Shown here: positions 1-9,735 of the stretch, one piece after another
Layout of the letters: every line of letters starts with the position of its first letter
Numbering within the stretch: the first letter of the stretch is position 1
DNA from: an uncultured Shewanella sp.
GTDB lineage: Bacteria > Pseudomonadota > Gammaproteobacteria > Enterobacterales > Shewanellaceae
Length of the DNA: 64,000 bases
Reading direction: 5' to 3'
Assembly: GCF_947501225.1 (NCBI RefSeq)
Contig: NZ_CANMUW010000005.1
Span: 248,001-312,000 of the forward strand
The notes under the pieces: model-generated
Seen by the model: only the letters and a program-made list of their open reading frames with translations
Told to the model about the DNA's origin: nothing
Databases searched by the model: none
Program-made: the position numbers and the translations under genes

Positions 1-51
1 TATAACGGCGAGAAAAATCAAGCCAAGGAAAATCATTTCATTTGATAACAT
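1..51 (-). CDS. Start of a Tad inner-membrane platform gene, probably tadB (partial)
   Basis: Only the first 17 codons lie in the window. They read as a short polar start followed by a hydrophobic stretch (MIFLGLIFLAVI), as expected for the first membrane segment of a TadB/TadC-type platform protein. A Shine-Dalgarno AGGTGATAGGG sits just upstream of the ATG at 51, and the gap to tadA is only 11 bases. In Tad operons tadB normally follows tadA, so the identity is inferred from position. The rest of the gene lies outside the window. Confidence 0.5.
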   Translation of the reverse strand, partial: MLSNEMIFLGLIFLAVI

Positions 52-62
52 CCCTATCACCT

Positions 63-1388
63 CTAAAAGTTTGCGAAAGGATCACCAGAATTAAATAACT
101 CGAACGGAAGCTCGATACCATTTTGTTTAAGCTTGCTATGAAAGCCCGGGATCACCCCGGTAGCGCTGAACTTACCTATGATGTCGCCATTTTGGTCTCG
201 CCCCTCGCGGACGAAGCGGAAAATTTCTGACATGGTTATCACCTCTCCCTCCATGCCATTGATCTCCTGAATACTGGTCACCCTGCGCCCACCATCTTCT
301 AGCCGCTCAAGTTGAACAACCAGATCGATTGCCGAGGCGATCTGTGTCCTGATATTGCTAACCGGCATATCGAAACCCGCCATGCAGACCATATACTCGA
401 GTCGCCCTAATGCATCCCTGGGGCTGTTTGCGTGTAAGGTAGTCAAGGAACCTTCATGGCCGGTATTCATTGCGGTTAACATATCAAGTGCTTCCCCGCC
501 TCGTACCTCGCCGATAACAATCCTATCCGGTCTCATACGCAGACAGTTTTTTACCAGATCCCTCTGACTGATCTCACCTCTTCCTTCTATGTTTGCAGGT
601 CGGGTTTCTAATCGCACGGTGTGGGGTTGTTGCAGCTGAAGCTCTGCAGAATCTTCGATAGTGACAATACGTTCATCACTGGGGATATACCCGGATAGCA
701 TATTAAGCAGTGTCGTCTTACCACTACCGGTACCTCCTGATACCAGAATATTCAACTTGCCCATCACCGAAGCCTTCAGCAGCTCTATCATCGCAGGCGT
801 TATCGAACCGATATTGATAAGCTGCTCGGCATTTAGCTTATCTACCGAAAAACGCCTTATTGAAAGTGCCGGCCCATCGAGCGCTAAGGGCGGAATGATG
901 GCGTTAACACGTGAGCCATCCTCAAGACGTGCGTCGACCATGGGGGATGACTCATCTATTCGTCGTCCGACACTCGACACTATTCGGTCAATAATATTAA
1001 GAAGATGGGCATTGCTATGAAATTTTATCGAGACCGGCTCTAGCTTCCCCCGTCGCTCCACATATATCCTGTCAAAAGAGTTAACCAATATGTCGGAAAT
1101 AGAGGGATCGGCAAGCAGGGTCTCCAGTGGACCTAAGCCCAACACCTCATCGATGATGAGTTTTATTAGGTGTTGCCTGGATGATAGGTTTATCGGTAGG
1201 TGCAGATCGCTAATCAGCTTTTCGCATATCTCATTAATCTGACTCTTCGCCTGCTCTTTGGAGATGGTCTCAATCAAGGAGAGATCCATCACGCTCAACA
1301 GCTTATTATAGAGCTGCTCTTTAATCTGCAGCTCCTCAACGGATAGCGCTTTAAAACTTGTCATCCCTTGTTGTTTCAGGACTGTCAT
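63..1388 (-). CDS. tadA: Tad pilus assembly ATPase TadA (CpaF family)
   Basis: TadA is the cytoplasmic secretion ATPase that powers assembly (and in some systems retraction) of Flp pili. The 441-residue protein has a helical N-terminal part and a VirB11/GspE-type ATPase core with Walker A GGTGSGKT at residues 218-225. A Walker B and following segment ([16 protein letters not shown], then TTLHANSP) is typical of CpaF. The length is normal for the family. The ATG at 1388 starts 2 bases after the tadZ stop codon, with AGG about 10 bases upstream, so the two are probably translationally coupled. It is part of the minus-strand Tad operon and is followed 11 bases later by a probable tadB. The family call is secure. 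Confidence 0.95.
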   Translation of the reverse strand: MTVLKQQGMTSFKALSVEELQIKEQLYNKLLSVMDLSLIETISKEQAKSQINEICEKLISDLHLPINLSSRQHLIKLIIDEVLGLGPLETLLADPSISDILVNSFDRIYVERRGKLEPVSIKFHSNAHLLNIIDRIVSSVGRRIDESSPMVDARLEDGSRVNAIIPPLALDGPALSIRRFSVDKLNAEQLINIGSITPAMIELLKASVMGKLNILVSGGTGSGKTTLLNMLSGYIPSDERIVTIEDSAELQLQQPHTVRLETRPANIEGRGEISQRDLVKNCLRMRPDRIVIGEVRGGEALDMLTAMNTGHEGSLTTLHANSPRDALGRLEYMVCMAGFDMPVSNIRTQIASAIDLVVQLERLEDGGRRVTSIQEINGMEGEVITMSEIFRFVREGRDQNGDIIGKFSATGVIPGFHSKLKQNGIELPFELFNSGDPFANF

Positions 1389-1390
1389 AA

Positions 1391-2647
1391 TTATTTACCT
1401 AATAGTCGATTCCAAAATCCTTTTGTACGCTTCTCACCATCATCCGGTCTGGGGAAAAAGTGCTCGGTGACCAACTTTAGATCCATTAGCATCTGCTCCC
1501 TCTTGGCAACTTCGGTAATAGGAGTTCCAAGATCGATACACTGACTCGCGAGCCTGAAGTCATTTGCAACCACAAAAATCGAGTCGATACCCGTCGTCTC
1601 CTGTATATCTTTTAGATTAATACCGGAGTTTGTCTTCTGATATCGATTCACTAACAGGTGTATTCGCTTAGTATCTATCCCCATGAAATTGATCAATTGA
1701 TTTACCACCGCCTTGGTTTCCCGAATGCTCATTACATTCTGTTGCATCACCAATAATATATCCGCATTAGTCAACATATCAGCATTCCACACCTCGGGCC
1801 CCCGGGAAAGGTCGACAATGACCTGATCGTAGTATTGACGACACTTAAGCAGGAGCTCATTGGTATTACGCAGTTCAATCTCCTCGGTTGAGTTGAGCAC
1901 AGCAAACGGTTTCGCGGCCAGAAGGTGCAGGTGACCTTTCTTCGTCATGGCGCCTTTTAGCGCAATTTCATCCAGTGAGTCTAGCTCCTGTATCGCTTCG
2001 GTTATATAGTAGGTAGGCTCTAAGCCCAACATGTGTGCCAAGGTGCCCTGGAGCAGATCGGTATCGAGCAGTGCGACCTCCCCCTCGGCCCTATCAGATG
2101 CGACAACCGCCATACTCGTCGCGATAAAGCTTGCGCCCGAGCCCCCTTTACCATTAACAACGGCGACTACCGGAGCAAGGTCGGCCTTTTCAGCCAATTT
2201 CAGTGCAATCTTCTCTAACGCCTGCAGCAAATCTAACTCTGGATCTTCGAGTGGAATAAAGTCACTGACTCCCTGCTGAAAAGCCAAACGTAAAACACTT
2301 TGTGGCGTATCATGCCCTAATAGGATGATATCGACTTCGTAGGCGGCCGCAGCCTTCAAAGCATGAACAGCACTGGCTTCATCGTTAGGTAATACCAGCA
2401 GAATAAGATTAAAAGGCCTGGCCGTCGTTGAGCTGGCAGCGAATGGATTGAGTGAGTGAACCTTATCCCATGATAGGTTCAAACAGGTGTCAAGACTCGT
2501 CTCTATCTGCGCCACATCTTCCCGCTGAGTATTGATCAGCAGCACGTGTACTGGATAAGGTAATATATGATTCGACGCTGTACTGGCAGACGAACTAGTC
2601 TCCTTCTCTTCATCATTAGACACTAGCAACTCCAGTGGCTTATCCAT
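1391..2647 (-). CDS. tadZ: Tad pilus localisation ATPase TadZ (CpaE-like, ParA/MinD superfamily)
   Basis: TadZ proteins place the Tad machine in the cell. The 418-residue protein has an N-terminal receiver-like domain (about residues 30-150, with a central VDIILLGHD segment) and a C-terminal ParA/MinD-like domain. The P-loop reads VNGKGGSGAS: the signature lysine early in the loop is kept, but the usual GK[T/S] lysine is replaced by alanine. Atypical P-loops are known among TadZ proteins, so this need not mean inactivation. The ATG at 2647 has AAGGATG upstream. The gene lies between a TadE-like pseudopilin gene and tadA in the same operon. Confidence 0.9.
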   Translation of the reverse strand: MDKPLELLVSNDEEKETSSSASTASNHILPYPVHVLLINTQREDVAQIETSLDTCLNLSWDKVHSLNPFAASSTTARPFNLILLVLPNDEASAVHALKAAAAYEVDIILLGHDTPQSVLRLAFQQGVSDFIPLEDPELDLLQALEKIALKLAEKADLAPVVAVVNGKGGSGASFIATSMAVVASDRAEGEVALLDTDLLQGTLAHMLGLEPTYYITEAIQELDSLDEIALKGAMTKKGHLHLLAAKPFAVLNSTEEIELRNTNELLLKCRQYYDQVIVDLSRGPEVWNADMLTNADILLVMQQNVMSIRETKAVVNQLINFMGIDTKRIHLLVNRYQKTNSGINLKDIQETTGIDSIFVVANDFRLASQCIDLGTPITEVAKREQMLMDLKLVTEHFFPRPDDGEKRTKGFWNRLLGK

Positions 2648-2714
2648 TCAATCATCCTTCTGAGATAAAAAGTCCTTATATTTACTATAGTAAGGATTTT
2701 CTAAAGGCGATGAT

Positions 2715-3173
2715 TTAATTGCAATCAATATACCCTGAACCAGGATCTTCATCCTCTACATGGTATACACCAAGACTCTCCCGTGGGAGATACGTCGTAA
2801 ATGTTGGTGAATTTATCACCCGATAAAGGCCCGGGACTAAAAACTCATGTTGATAGTTAGCGATCTCGGCGCGAACCAACTTAATGCCTATACCAGTGGC
2901 ATCATTCCCCTCACTGTCGAGATAACTGATAGTCAGGTTTGCCGGAGTTAAATTTGGTATTAACTCAGCTCCATTAAATAACCCCATGCTTTTGATATCG
3001 GTATCGGCTATCTGGCACACCACAGCAATCCTCGCCGCCCTTCTGGAGGCCTCATGGAGCACATTGTAGGTATACATCAACCTACCCACTTCAATGATGG
3101 CAAAAAGCAGTATCATGAATACACCTGCTACGATGGCAAACTCTACGGCATACACGCCCCGTTGATACCTCAT
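2715..3173 (-). CDS. TadE/TadF-like minor pseudopilin
   Basis: A 152-residue single-pass protein. The N terminus MRYQRGVYAVEFAIV carries the TadE-type processing signature: a glycine in a basic leader, a glutamate five residues after the cleavage point, then a long hydrophobic helix (about residues 8-32). Such pseudopilins are cleaved by the TadV peptidase and are needed for Flp pilus assembly. The rest is an extracytoplasmic domain with cysteines near residue 53 and at the C terminus (YIDCN). Its ATG overlaps the stop codon of the preceding pseudopilin gene as ATGA, which indicates translational coupling. Whether it is TadE or TadF cannot be decided by eye. Confidence 0.85.
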   Translation of the reverse strand: MRYQRGVYAVEFAIVAGVFMILLFAIIEVGRLMYTYNVLHEASRRAARIAVVCQIADTDIKSMGLFNGAELIPNLTPANLTISYLDSEGNDATGIGIKLVRAEIANYQHEFLVPGLYRVINSPTFTTYLPRESLGVYHVEDEDPGSGYIDCN

Positions 3174-3661
3174 AACCCGGCTCTCATCGCATGGCTGACA
3201 CTGAAATTAAAACTCAAATCTATACCATCACCAATTCCGAACCCCGAAATTCGTTCACTGAACAATGGTTGCCAATTATAGTTAACTGAGACCGCCACTA
3301 TGTTTGTATCTGGCGAACCAGAGATGATCACATCACTGGTTGATAAGCCGGAGAGCAAGGGCACTGTGCCGCCAACCTTGCCATAAACAAGCAGATCTTT
3401 CGTCTCTGAGATACAGTTCTTACAATCTAAGTTACAATCATCTCCCAGGTCACAATTGTCATCAAAACTGGCGGCAAGTTCTCCACTAGTATCGGGAATG
3501 GCAGTTACTGACAGGTAGCGACTTGCATCGCGTACCATGCGGGTAAGATAGCTATATTGGTAGATTGCTCTTCCGATCTCAGCCGTGGCAAACACCATTA
3601 AAAGAAGCACAGGCAACATGATGGTAAACTCGATTGCCGCAACCCCCTTCTGCTTAACCAT
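3170..3661 (-). CDS. TadE-like minor pseudopilin
   Basis: A 163-residue protein with a basic leader, QKGVAAIEFTIMLPVL, matching the TadE processing site and hydrophobic helix. The following domain is rich in acidic residues and has a cluster of five cysteines around residues 65-85, which probably form disulfides in the periplasm. I chose the ATG at 3661, which has GGGAG eight bases upstream; an in-frame TTG at 3667 sits too close to that site. It overlaps the next TadE/F-like gene by 4 bases and follows the TadG-like gene by 11 bases. Presumed role: minor pilus component or assembly factor. Confidence 0.85.
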   Translation of the reverse strand: MVKQKGVAAIEFTIMLPVLLLMVFATAEIGRAIYQYSYLTRMVRDASRYLSVTAIPDTSGELAASFDDNCDLGDDCNLDCKNCISETKDLLVYGKVGGTVPLLSGLSTSDVIISGSPDTNIVAVSVNYNWQPLFSERISGFGIGDGIDLSFNFSVSHAMRAGL

Positions 3662-3672
3662 ACTCAATCTCC

Positions 3673-5025
3673 CTATGAGTCCGGACTATCGGGGTCTCGA
3701 TATAGAACAACCGTCGAAACCTTGCTCGTGAATGTTGGATCGAGCGATGCACTACCGGAGCCGGAACATACACTGACAAACTCACCTATCACATGGGCTT
3801 CACTTCCCTGTTGCGATACATCTTGTGTCATAAAGAAACATCCGGTTCCCAGTGCCTGAATCGTATTTGCGCCATTAGTATTACCATCACAGACACCGAT
3901 AACTATCGGAAACTCCCTTCGACCCGATGTCGCCACTGTCGAAGTATCAGGTAGGATATCCCCGCTGAACCCGGCGGGACAACTTGAAGGGGGAAGCGCC
4001 GGTGAAGCCGGGCTATATTCGGCATGGGTATAATAACTCAGTACGTTTCCTGAATTATCAACAGGAATGGTGTGACCATTAACGTCGAGTACCGGGTTCC
4101 CGAATTCATCGAGTTGCACAAGAATATTACCATCACCGTCTACTTGAATTCTTTCTCCCTGACAGGTATCAAAATCCCTCAAATATTCATCTAAGTTACC
4201 GCCACCGGTATCGGTTCCAAAGCGTGTATTCAACCCCTGAACCACCGGACCTACAGTGTTGCCGGGTTCTGTGGGTATATCATCCCCCTCCTCTACACAC
4301 ATACCTAAGGTAAAGTCACCCGCCAAGGCCCTTCGAATGTCTGCACCACCTGAACTACCGTCCATTCTGAGTAACTGAAAATTCCCGGGGCCGATTGGGC
4401 TATCTGTATTTGAACCGATCTTCATGACGTGTATGGCGCCAGGGCTGAAACCGAAGTTATCCTCTTTATCTTCATTGATTGCACACACCATCATAGGGAC
4501 GGCTTTGTTGAGACACTCGATATCTGTACTTCTTCCGGCAACAGCCGAAGCTCTCACCGCCTTATCGAAGTTCATGATCTGAGCCAGAAAGTTTGTAAGC
4601 CCCACATTTTCGACTCTGACCCGAACATATTCACTCCCCTCCACTAAGATTGGGGAGAAGGGATCGGGCCATTCGGAAAATTCGATAAACAAATTGGGGG
4701 CCACCTGGGTAGAGTTAAAATCGGGAGCCGAAAGATCTATGCTGCTATTGAGCTCGCCGTTCTCCTGATACTGAAGGTTTTGCAATAGTAGAGTGGTAGC
4801 CGCCTCACGAGCTTCATATAAGCTGGCACCATCCTGCAGCTCTTTTGCGGCATTAAGAGCCGCGGCATCTACTGCATTTTGCAAACGCCCCTTATTAAGA
4901 AGCAGGTGCCCGCCATCAAGCGCCAAAGCCGCAACGGCGATAAGTGAAAACAAGCCAATGGTAAACATGACCAAAATAGCTCCACCTTGTTTACGATATG
5001 GACTCATATTCATCCTGGTCACCAT
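3673..5025 (-). CDS. TadG-like pilus assembly protein
   Basis: A 450-residue protein with the N-terminal Tad domain: a short basic stretch, QGGAILVMFTIGLF, a transmembrane helix, then DGGHLLLNKGRLQNAVDAAA, which is characteristic of TadG and related proteins. The large remainder is predicted to be periplasmic, has many cysteines and no von Willebrand fold that I can recognise. TadG-like proteins are inner-membrane-anchored parts of the Tad machine. In-frame ATGs at 5025, 5013 and 5007 are possible starts; the last has AGGATG upstream. It precedes the two TadE-like genes in the operon. Confidence 0.8.
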   Translation of the reverse strand: MVTRMNMSPYRKQGGAILVMFTIGLFSLIAVAALALDGGHLLLNKGRLQNAVDAAALNAAKELQDGASLYEAREAATTLLLQNLQYQENGELNSSIDLSAPDFNSTQVAPNLFIEFSEWPDPFSPILVEGSEYVRVRVENVGLTNFLAQIMNFDKAVRASAVAGRSTDIECLNKAVPMMVCAINEDKEDNFGFSPGAIHVMKIGSNTDSPIGPGNFQLLRMDGSSGGADIRRALAGDFTLGMCVEEGDDIPTEPGNTVGPVVQGLNTRFGTDTGGGNLDEYLRDFDTCQGERIQVDGDGNILVQLDEFGNPVLDVNGHTIPVDNSGNVLSYYTHAEYSPASPALPPSSCPAGFSGDILPDTSTVATSGRREFPIVIGVCDGNTNGANTIQALGTGCFFMTQDVSQQGSEAHVIGEFVSVCSGSGSASLDPTFTSKVSTVVLYRDPDSPDS

Positions 5026-5095
5026 TTAGGAAATAGAAACAGAAACGCTCTGTTTCTCCTGAATTAACTGTTATCCCCTCATAACAAGTGAGAAA

Positions 5096-5380
5096 TCAAT
5101 CTATCGCCTTAATAGAGATATTGTCTCTTCCAGCCTTAGGAGGAACATTACTTTCACGATATGCCTGCATGACTCGTTCACCGTAATTCCCTTCTAATAC
5201 CCCTACAATGCCTTCATTTCTATCCGGTGCACCGGGATCAAGAATTTGAAGCTGCTTAACCTGCTGATAACTTTCCCCCATAGGAAAGTCATTGATTTGA
5301 GCGCACGCCGACAACAGGAGAGCGCCAATTAAACTTAAAAGTTTAATATAGCTACTAAGGTTTACGGTTAACTTTTTCAT
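5096..5380 (-). CDS. Small Tad-operon lipoprotein
   Basis: A 94-residue predicted lipoprotein. It begins with MKKLTVN, a hydrophobic signal and the lipobox LLSAC, so the mature protein would start at Cys with QINDF. I chose the ATG at 5380 because GGAGAGGTGG lies immediately upstream; a longer frame of 5 more residues has no advantage. It sits 18 bases after the rcpA secretin gene. By position it could be the pilotin or outer-membrane partner of the secretin (an RcpB-like role), but no family similarity is visible, so the function is only inferred. Confidence 0.7.
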   Translation of the reverse strand: MKKLTVNLSSYIKLLSLIGALLLSACAQINDFPMGESYQQVKQLQILDPGAPDRNEGIVGVLEGNYGERVMQAYRESNVPPKAGRDNISIKAID

Positions 5381-5398
5381 ACACCACCTCTCCATTAA

Positions 5399-6850
5399 CT
5401 ATAGTGAATGTCCATATTTTTGCTGAGTACCACTGTCATCAAATTTCGCATCCGACTCTATCGCCTCATAAGGTGTCTCATGCCGATCTTTTTCCGTTTG
5501 TTTTTGTGACATTTTTCCTAACAGGTAAAACTCCATATCGGAAGGCAGAACAAAATCGTCTGTAGGCAGTGATATCTGCTTCTTATTAAACGGTCTGACT
5601 AACCTGGGGGTTACTAAAATAACCAACTCACTCTGACCACTCTTAAAGCTTTTACTGGTAAATAGTTGTCCTAAAATCGGGATATCACCCAGACCCGGTA
5701 ATTTATCGATATTTTCACGTAGGGTGTCACTGATCAGCCCACTGATTGCAATGGTTTGCCCGTCAGCAAGCTCAACAGTTGTCGCCGTCGTTCTCTTCAC
5801 AATTGAAGGCACTACTAGCGCGGTATTTGAGCCCCCCGTAAGCGTCACCGAGTTAGCATTGCTGACCTCACTCACCATGACATTCAAGTTAAGGTTAATT
5901 TGCCCCGAATCTAACACTGAAGGTACAAATTTAACGCCGACACCAAAGTCTCGATATTGAATAGTCGTAGACCCATTGGTTCCAGGTACAGGAATAGGAA
6001 ACTCACCACCGGAGAGAAACTCAGCCGACTGACCGCTCATTGCAGTCACATTGGGCTCGGCCAGTACTTTCGCGAGACCATTTTGTTTTGCTACATCGAG
6101 TGCGAAATTCATCATCAAGTTGCCATCAAGATAGCGGGCAAAGAAGCCACGACTATCGATAGCGGCAGCTGGATCCAGATCGAAGGTCCCACCGGCTCCG
6201 GCGGTGCCTATAAAGCCTTTGTCGCCTTTATTAAAGATAAAAAACTTAGAGTCAAATTGACGGGCAACCTCTTTTTGAACTTCGGCAATCACCACCTCAA
6301 GCATCACCTGATGATCACCACCGACTGTCATCATATTCAAAACGGTACTTTTAATCTTAGAAACCGTTGCGGCATCGGCATATGCCTGAGCCAGTTCGAC
6401 TGCGGTATTCATTTTTTGCAGGTTACTCGCCTGGCCACTTATCAGAAGTTGTCCTTGAGAGGTTTGTACGCCTAACTTTTCACCTGGCAGAAACTCATGC
6501 AAGCGGGTTTTTAACCCATTGAGGTCATGAGTTATTTCGATATCAATGACATCGACTAGCTGCTCATTTTTATCCCATACCATGATATTGGTACTGCCCA
6601 ACTTCTTTCCAAGCACATAGAGCTCATTATTAGGAAGCAACTTGATATCGCCGATGTTTGGGTTACCCACAGATACCCGATGAATAGGTTGCCCAAGCTT
6701 TAATACCCGAGACTTAAAGATCGGAATTAACTTAGTATCCCGACCGTCACCGGTGGGTCCACCAGCATTGACAGAAAAATTTATAAAAAAAAGAGAAAAA
6801 GCAATAAAACAACATGCTAGCTTAACCATTCTAGTTATATAAAGTGGCAT
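5399..6850 (-). CDS. rcpA: Tad secretin RcpA (CpaC-like)
   Basis: RcpA/CpaC forms the outer-membrane pore through which the Flp pilus passes. The 483-residue protein has a signal peptide ending near FSVNAGG, an N-terminal pilus-type domain followed by a BON-like segment (about residues 30-180), and a C-terminal secretin domain (about 230-420). The latter contains VPVPG and the conserved segments [20 protein letters not shown] and VILVTPRLV. The ATG at 6850 has AGGAG eight bases upstream and is preferred over an upstream in-frame codon at 6892 that lacks a site. The protein ends in a polar tail. It follows rcpC in the operon. Confidence 0.92.
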   Translation of the reverse strand: MPLYITRMVKLACCFIAFSLFFINFSVNAGGPTGDGRDTKLIPIFKSRVLKLGQPIHRVSVGNPNIGDIKLLPNNELYVLGKKLGSTNIMVWDKNEQLVDVIDIEITHDLNGLKTRLHEFLPGEKLGVQTSQGQLLISGQASNLQKMNTAVELAQAYADAATVSKIKSTVLNMMTVGGDHQVMLEVVIAEVQKEVARQFDSKFFIFNKGDKGFIGTAGAGGTFDLDPAAAIDSRGFFARYLDGNLMMNFALDVAKQNGLAKVLAEPNVTAMSGQSAEFLSGGEFPIPVPGTNGSTTIQYRDFGVGVKFVPSVLDSGQINLNLNVMVSEVSNANSVTLTGGSNTALVVPSIVKRTTATTVELADGQTIAISGLISDTLRENIDKLPGLGDIPILGQLFTSKSFKSGQSELVILVTPRLVRPFNKKQISLPTDDFVLPSDMEFYLLGKMSQKQTEKDRHETPYEAIESDAKFDDSGTQQKYGHSL

Positions 6851-6892
6851 GATGCACTCCTTTATCAGTGTGTGGGTAACCCCGAAAAACAC

Positions 6893-7729
6893 CTAATTGT
6901 TCACCTTTATGACCTGCTCTTGCATTCCCTTAAGCAGATAAACTTTGGACTTACTTTGTGCGGTAACCCTAACAACAGGTTTAGAAGGCTCCGCTACCGG
7001 AGAGGGTTGAACAGGCTTTGTCTCCGTCTGTTCAACATTCAAGTCATCATCAGCATCACTAATCAATGCCAGCTCAACTTTTGTTGAATCATTGGGGTTT
7101 CTAAGGGCTAGTTGTAATGAACCCCGCCCTTTTGCAATCATCAGGATCTCCGCCTGCTCGAGATCAAGCTCCAAGGTTACTGCCCTTACCAACTTTGGCT
7201 TATTTTCATCATTGGACGAGCGCTGATCGATAGCCAGAATTTTTACATTGGCTAGCACGACATCGGTTTGTAATCGCCCCTGTTTCTTATAAAGGTTCAA
7301 CACATCAACCCGGTTACCAGGCAGGAGAAAACCTGCCACGCCTACAACATCATTAACCCTGATGGTCACTGCGCGCATCTGAGGAGAGATCAGGCTTGCC
7401 AGCGTACTTCCCTCTCCCTTCTTGGTGAGACGTTCGCTACGCAGCACCTCTCCGGCGTAAAGGTTCTGTTTAACCACCATCCCCTCAGCCTCTTCAAACG
7501 TCTTGATGGCAGTTTCCGGAATAACGGCATTAGGCATAGGTGTCTGCTTGAGGTGCTTGCGTTCCAGAATAGTCCCTAACGGCACAAGGGTCGCCATAGT
7601 GATCACACTGGTAGAAGCTTGCGGGTTAGTCGCCTCGGTATTGGTTTTGAGCCAACTCTGAGCAAGAAAAACGGCTGCAACGCCAAATATTAACGATAAG
7701 AGGACGAATAATATGGTTTTATTGTTCAT
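6893..7729 (-). CDS. rcpC: Flp pilus assembly protein RcpC/CpaB
   Basis: A 278-residue protein with an N-terminal membrane anchor or signal (TILFVLLSLIFGVAAVFLAQ), then the SAF-type domain of CpaB proteins (around ATLVPLGTILERKHL and LYAGEVLRSERL). This is followed by the RcpC/CpaB domain with VRVNDVVGVAGFLLPGNRVDVL. CpaB/RcpC proteins are periplasmic, probably peptidoglycan-associated factors that work with the RcpA secretin. The C-terminal part is a proline- and acid-rich linker. AGGAGCTCTTG precedes the ATG at 7729. It lies between the extra AAA+ ATPase and rcpA. Confidence 0.92.
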   Translation of the reverse strand: MNNKTILFVLLSLIFGVAAVFLAQSWLKTNTEATNPQASTSVITMATLVPLGTILERKHLKQTPMPNAVIPETAIKTFEEAEGMVVKQNLYAGEVLRSERLTKKGEGSTLASLISPQMRAVTIRVNDVVGVAGFLLPGNRVDVLNLYKKQGRLQTDVVLANVKILAIDQRSSNDENKPKLVRAVTLELDLEQAEILMIAKGRGSLQLALRNPNDSTKVELALISDADDDLNVEQTETKPVQPSPVAEPSKPVVRVTAQSKSKVYLLKGMQEQVIKVNN

Positions 7730-7769
7730 CAAGAGCTCCTTTCTCGCTTATTGAGACAAACGGTGTGGC

Positions 7770-9086
7770 CTACACGAAATATATTGACCATGCTTCAGCA
7801 ATTAATGTCTTGGTGACTTCCGGCTTCAATTCCATAAAACTCATCTGATCAGACATGATCCCCAACAGATCCCTCGGGTAACAGGGGATCAGTGGCTTCT
7901 CATATTTTTTATGAAATTCAACAAGCAGATACTGAAACATCTCTTCACTACAGCTAAGTTTTTTCTCTTCACACACCTGAAACCAGATCCGTCTGTATAG
8001 TGGTTCATCCAGCGCGTCAAAGTGAATCTTATAACCAAGACGTCTTAAAAAAGCATCATCAACTAAGTCATTAGGGTTTAGATTAGTAGAAAAAAGCAGT
8101 ATTAGCTCGAAAGGTATCTCAAAATGTTCACCGGATTGAAGCGACAGGAAATCTCTTCGCTCCTCCATTGGAATGATCCACCGATTAAAAAGCTGTTTCG
8201 CACTGATTTTTTGACGCCCTAAATCATCAAGCAATAGAATGCCATTATTGGCTTTTAACTGAATAGGAGCCATATAGGTTCGGCTATGGCTATCAAATTG
8301 AACCTCGAGCATATCAGCCGTTAATTCACCTCCGGTGATCCGCAATGGTCTTTTACACTCTATCCACCTGGGATCATGGCCTTGAGCAAGATCTAAGGCA
8401 TTTACAGGTCTATCACTCTCGACTTTATGGTGAAGTTGGGGGTCATATACTTGTATCACTTCGTTCCCGATAGCAATTGCATATGGAATTAAGACATTAT
8501 CTCCTAAGGTAAGATTGAGATTACGGCATAGATAACTTTTCCCGGTACCCGGAGGACCATATATCAATACTGGTCGGCTCGAATTAAGCGCAGGGCCGAT
8601 CTTACGTAGAAGATCATTGGGTAGAACGAGGGCCTGTAAGCCGGTTTGTAACATATCAAGTGTTACCGGATTTCGGCGACTGGACTGCTTTTGGCAAACT
8701 TCTGAGTATTGAGAAAGAGGAACCGGTACTAATCCTCGATAACCACTCTTAGCTGAGGCTTGTTTCGCATATTCATCTCCGCCATGGCTCAATGCATAGC
8801 GCATCTGTCCATCGGGAGTCGATTGCCTGTTTTCAACCCAGGCCAACTGTTTGGCACTATCGAGCAGGTATTGGATGATGCCACCGGAGATCCCCATCTT
8901 AGTGACTAACTCAGATTTAGTTAATACGCCGCCACCGAGCAGGTGCTTTAGCATAAGATCAATCAGGAGCGGCTCTTGGATACCCGTCTCCCCAATCGAC
9001 TTAGGTCTTGGTGCCAACTCTTCATTGGCATAGTGATCCTGTACCCTGTGCTCACGCGCAGAGTCTCCATTTTTGAATCTGAGCAT
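7770..9086 (-). CDS. AAA+ ATPase embedded in the Tad operon
   Basis: A 438-residue predicted cytoplasmic ATPase. An N-terminal part (about residues 35-110) resembles a winged-helix domain (LLGGGVLTKSELVTKMG, then IQYLLDSAKQLAWVE). The AAA+ core starts near residue 170: Walker A YGPPGTGKS, Walker B LLLDDLG, sensor-1-like LLFSTNLNP, then DAFLRRLGYKIHF as the arginine-finger and sensor-2 region. It resembles MoxR/dynein-like regulatory ATPases rather than the TadA secretion ATPase. The start codon is one base after the tadV stop codon, so the genes are coupled. It is not part of the canonical tad set; its role in the pilus is unknown. Confidence 0.8.
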   Translation of the reverse strand: MLRFKNGDSAREHRVQDHYANEELAPRPKSIGETGIQEPLLIDLMLKHLLGGGVLTKSELVTKMGISGGIIQYLLDSAKQLAWVENRQSTPDGQMRYALSHGGDEYAKQASAKSGYRGLVPVPLSQYSEVCQKQSSRRNPVTLDMLQTGLQALVLPNDLLRKIGPALNSSRPVLIYGPPGTGKSYLCRNLNLTLGDNVLIPYAIAIGNEVIQVYDPQLHHKVESDRPVNALDLAQGHDPRWIECKRPLRITGGELTADMLEVQFDSHSRTYMAPIQLKANNGILLLDDLGRQKISAKQLFNRWIIPMEERRDFLSLQSGEHFEIPFELILLFSTNLNPNDLVDDAFLRRLGYKIHFDALDEPLYRRIWFQVCEEKKLSCSEEMFQYLLVEFHKKYEKPLIPCYPRDLLGIMSDQMSFMELKPEVTKTLIAEAWSIYFV

Positions 9087-9087
9087 T

Positions 9088-9663
9088 CTAGGTTGCCCCT
9101 AATCCCAGGTATAGAGTCCAGTTTTGATAAAGTGCAACGACATCTTTATCGAGAGAGCAAGCCCAAAGCCATCCGATAGCCAGTGCCGGAGCATAGGGAA
9201 CGGTCTGTCCCGCCGCCTCATCCGCTTCAGGCTTGAAATAACTTCGCAGGTAGAAACAGTCCCAATACCTTTTCATCGTTTTCCAGATGCCGGTCAAACC
9301 TGTCTTCCATATGATAAGAAGCAAACTGGTTCCGGCTCCGGCTACAATTCCGTAGATCAAACTGGAGAATAGCAGCTCAGGCCCCATCAAAGCACCTATT
9401 CCCATCATTAGCTTGATATCACCTGCGCCTAAGATACGAAACAGAAAGGTTGGAAAAAGGAGTATAAAGGCCAATCCAAAGCCAAAAGTAGCCATTAAGA
9501 CACCCGCTAATTGGGCATAATAGGCGTTGATGGCAAAACCACAAAAGATTGCCAACAGGCTAAGAGTATTAGGGATCTTCTCTTTATAGAGATCTATGCT
9601 GATAGCAGCAATAAAGAATAGTCCGGCAAGTATCAATTGCAGTGTTAGTTGAGTATCTGACAT
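9088..9663 (-). CDS. tadV: Prepilin peptidase TadV (CpaA-like)
   Basis: An integral membrane aspartic protease (191 residues, several hydrophobic helices) that cleaves the leader of Flp and the TadE/F pseudopilins. The two catalytic aspartates are recognisable: one in SIDLYKEKIPN after the first helix and one in the GAGDIKLMMG motif typical of type IV prepilin peptidases. It lacks the N-terminal methylase domain found in PilD, as usual for TadV/CpaA. GGGGACAGGAT precedes the ATG. It lies downstream of flp, as in most Tad loci. Confidence 0.92.
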   Translation of the reverse strand: MSDTQLTLQLILAGLFFIAAISIDLYKEKIPNTLSLLAIFCGFAINAYYAQLAGVLMATFGFGLAFILLFPTFLFRILGAGDIKLMMGIGALMGPELLFSSLIYGIVAGAGTSLLLIIWKTGLTGIWKTMKRYWDCFYLRSYFKPEADEAAGQTVPYAPALAIGWLWACSLDKDVVALYQNWTLYLGLGAT

Positions 9664-9735
9664 ATCCTGTCCCCAACATCAATTTCAATCAACTAGCCCA
9701 CGATACTGTGGGCATAATCGCTGATTAGTGTCTAG

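Noticed and set aside
5957..6475. A 172-codon frame antisense to rcpA
   Set aside because: It is the shadow of a strongly coding gene on the opposite strand and has no protein features of its own.
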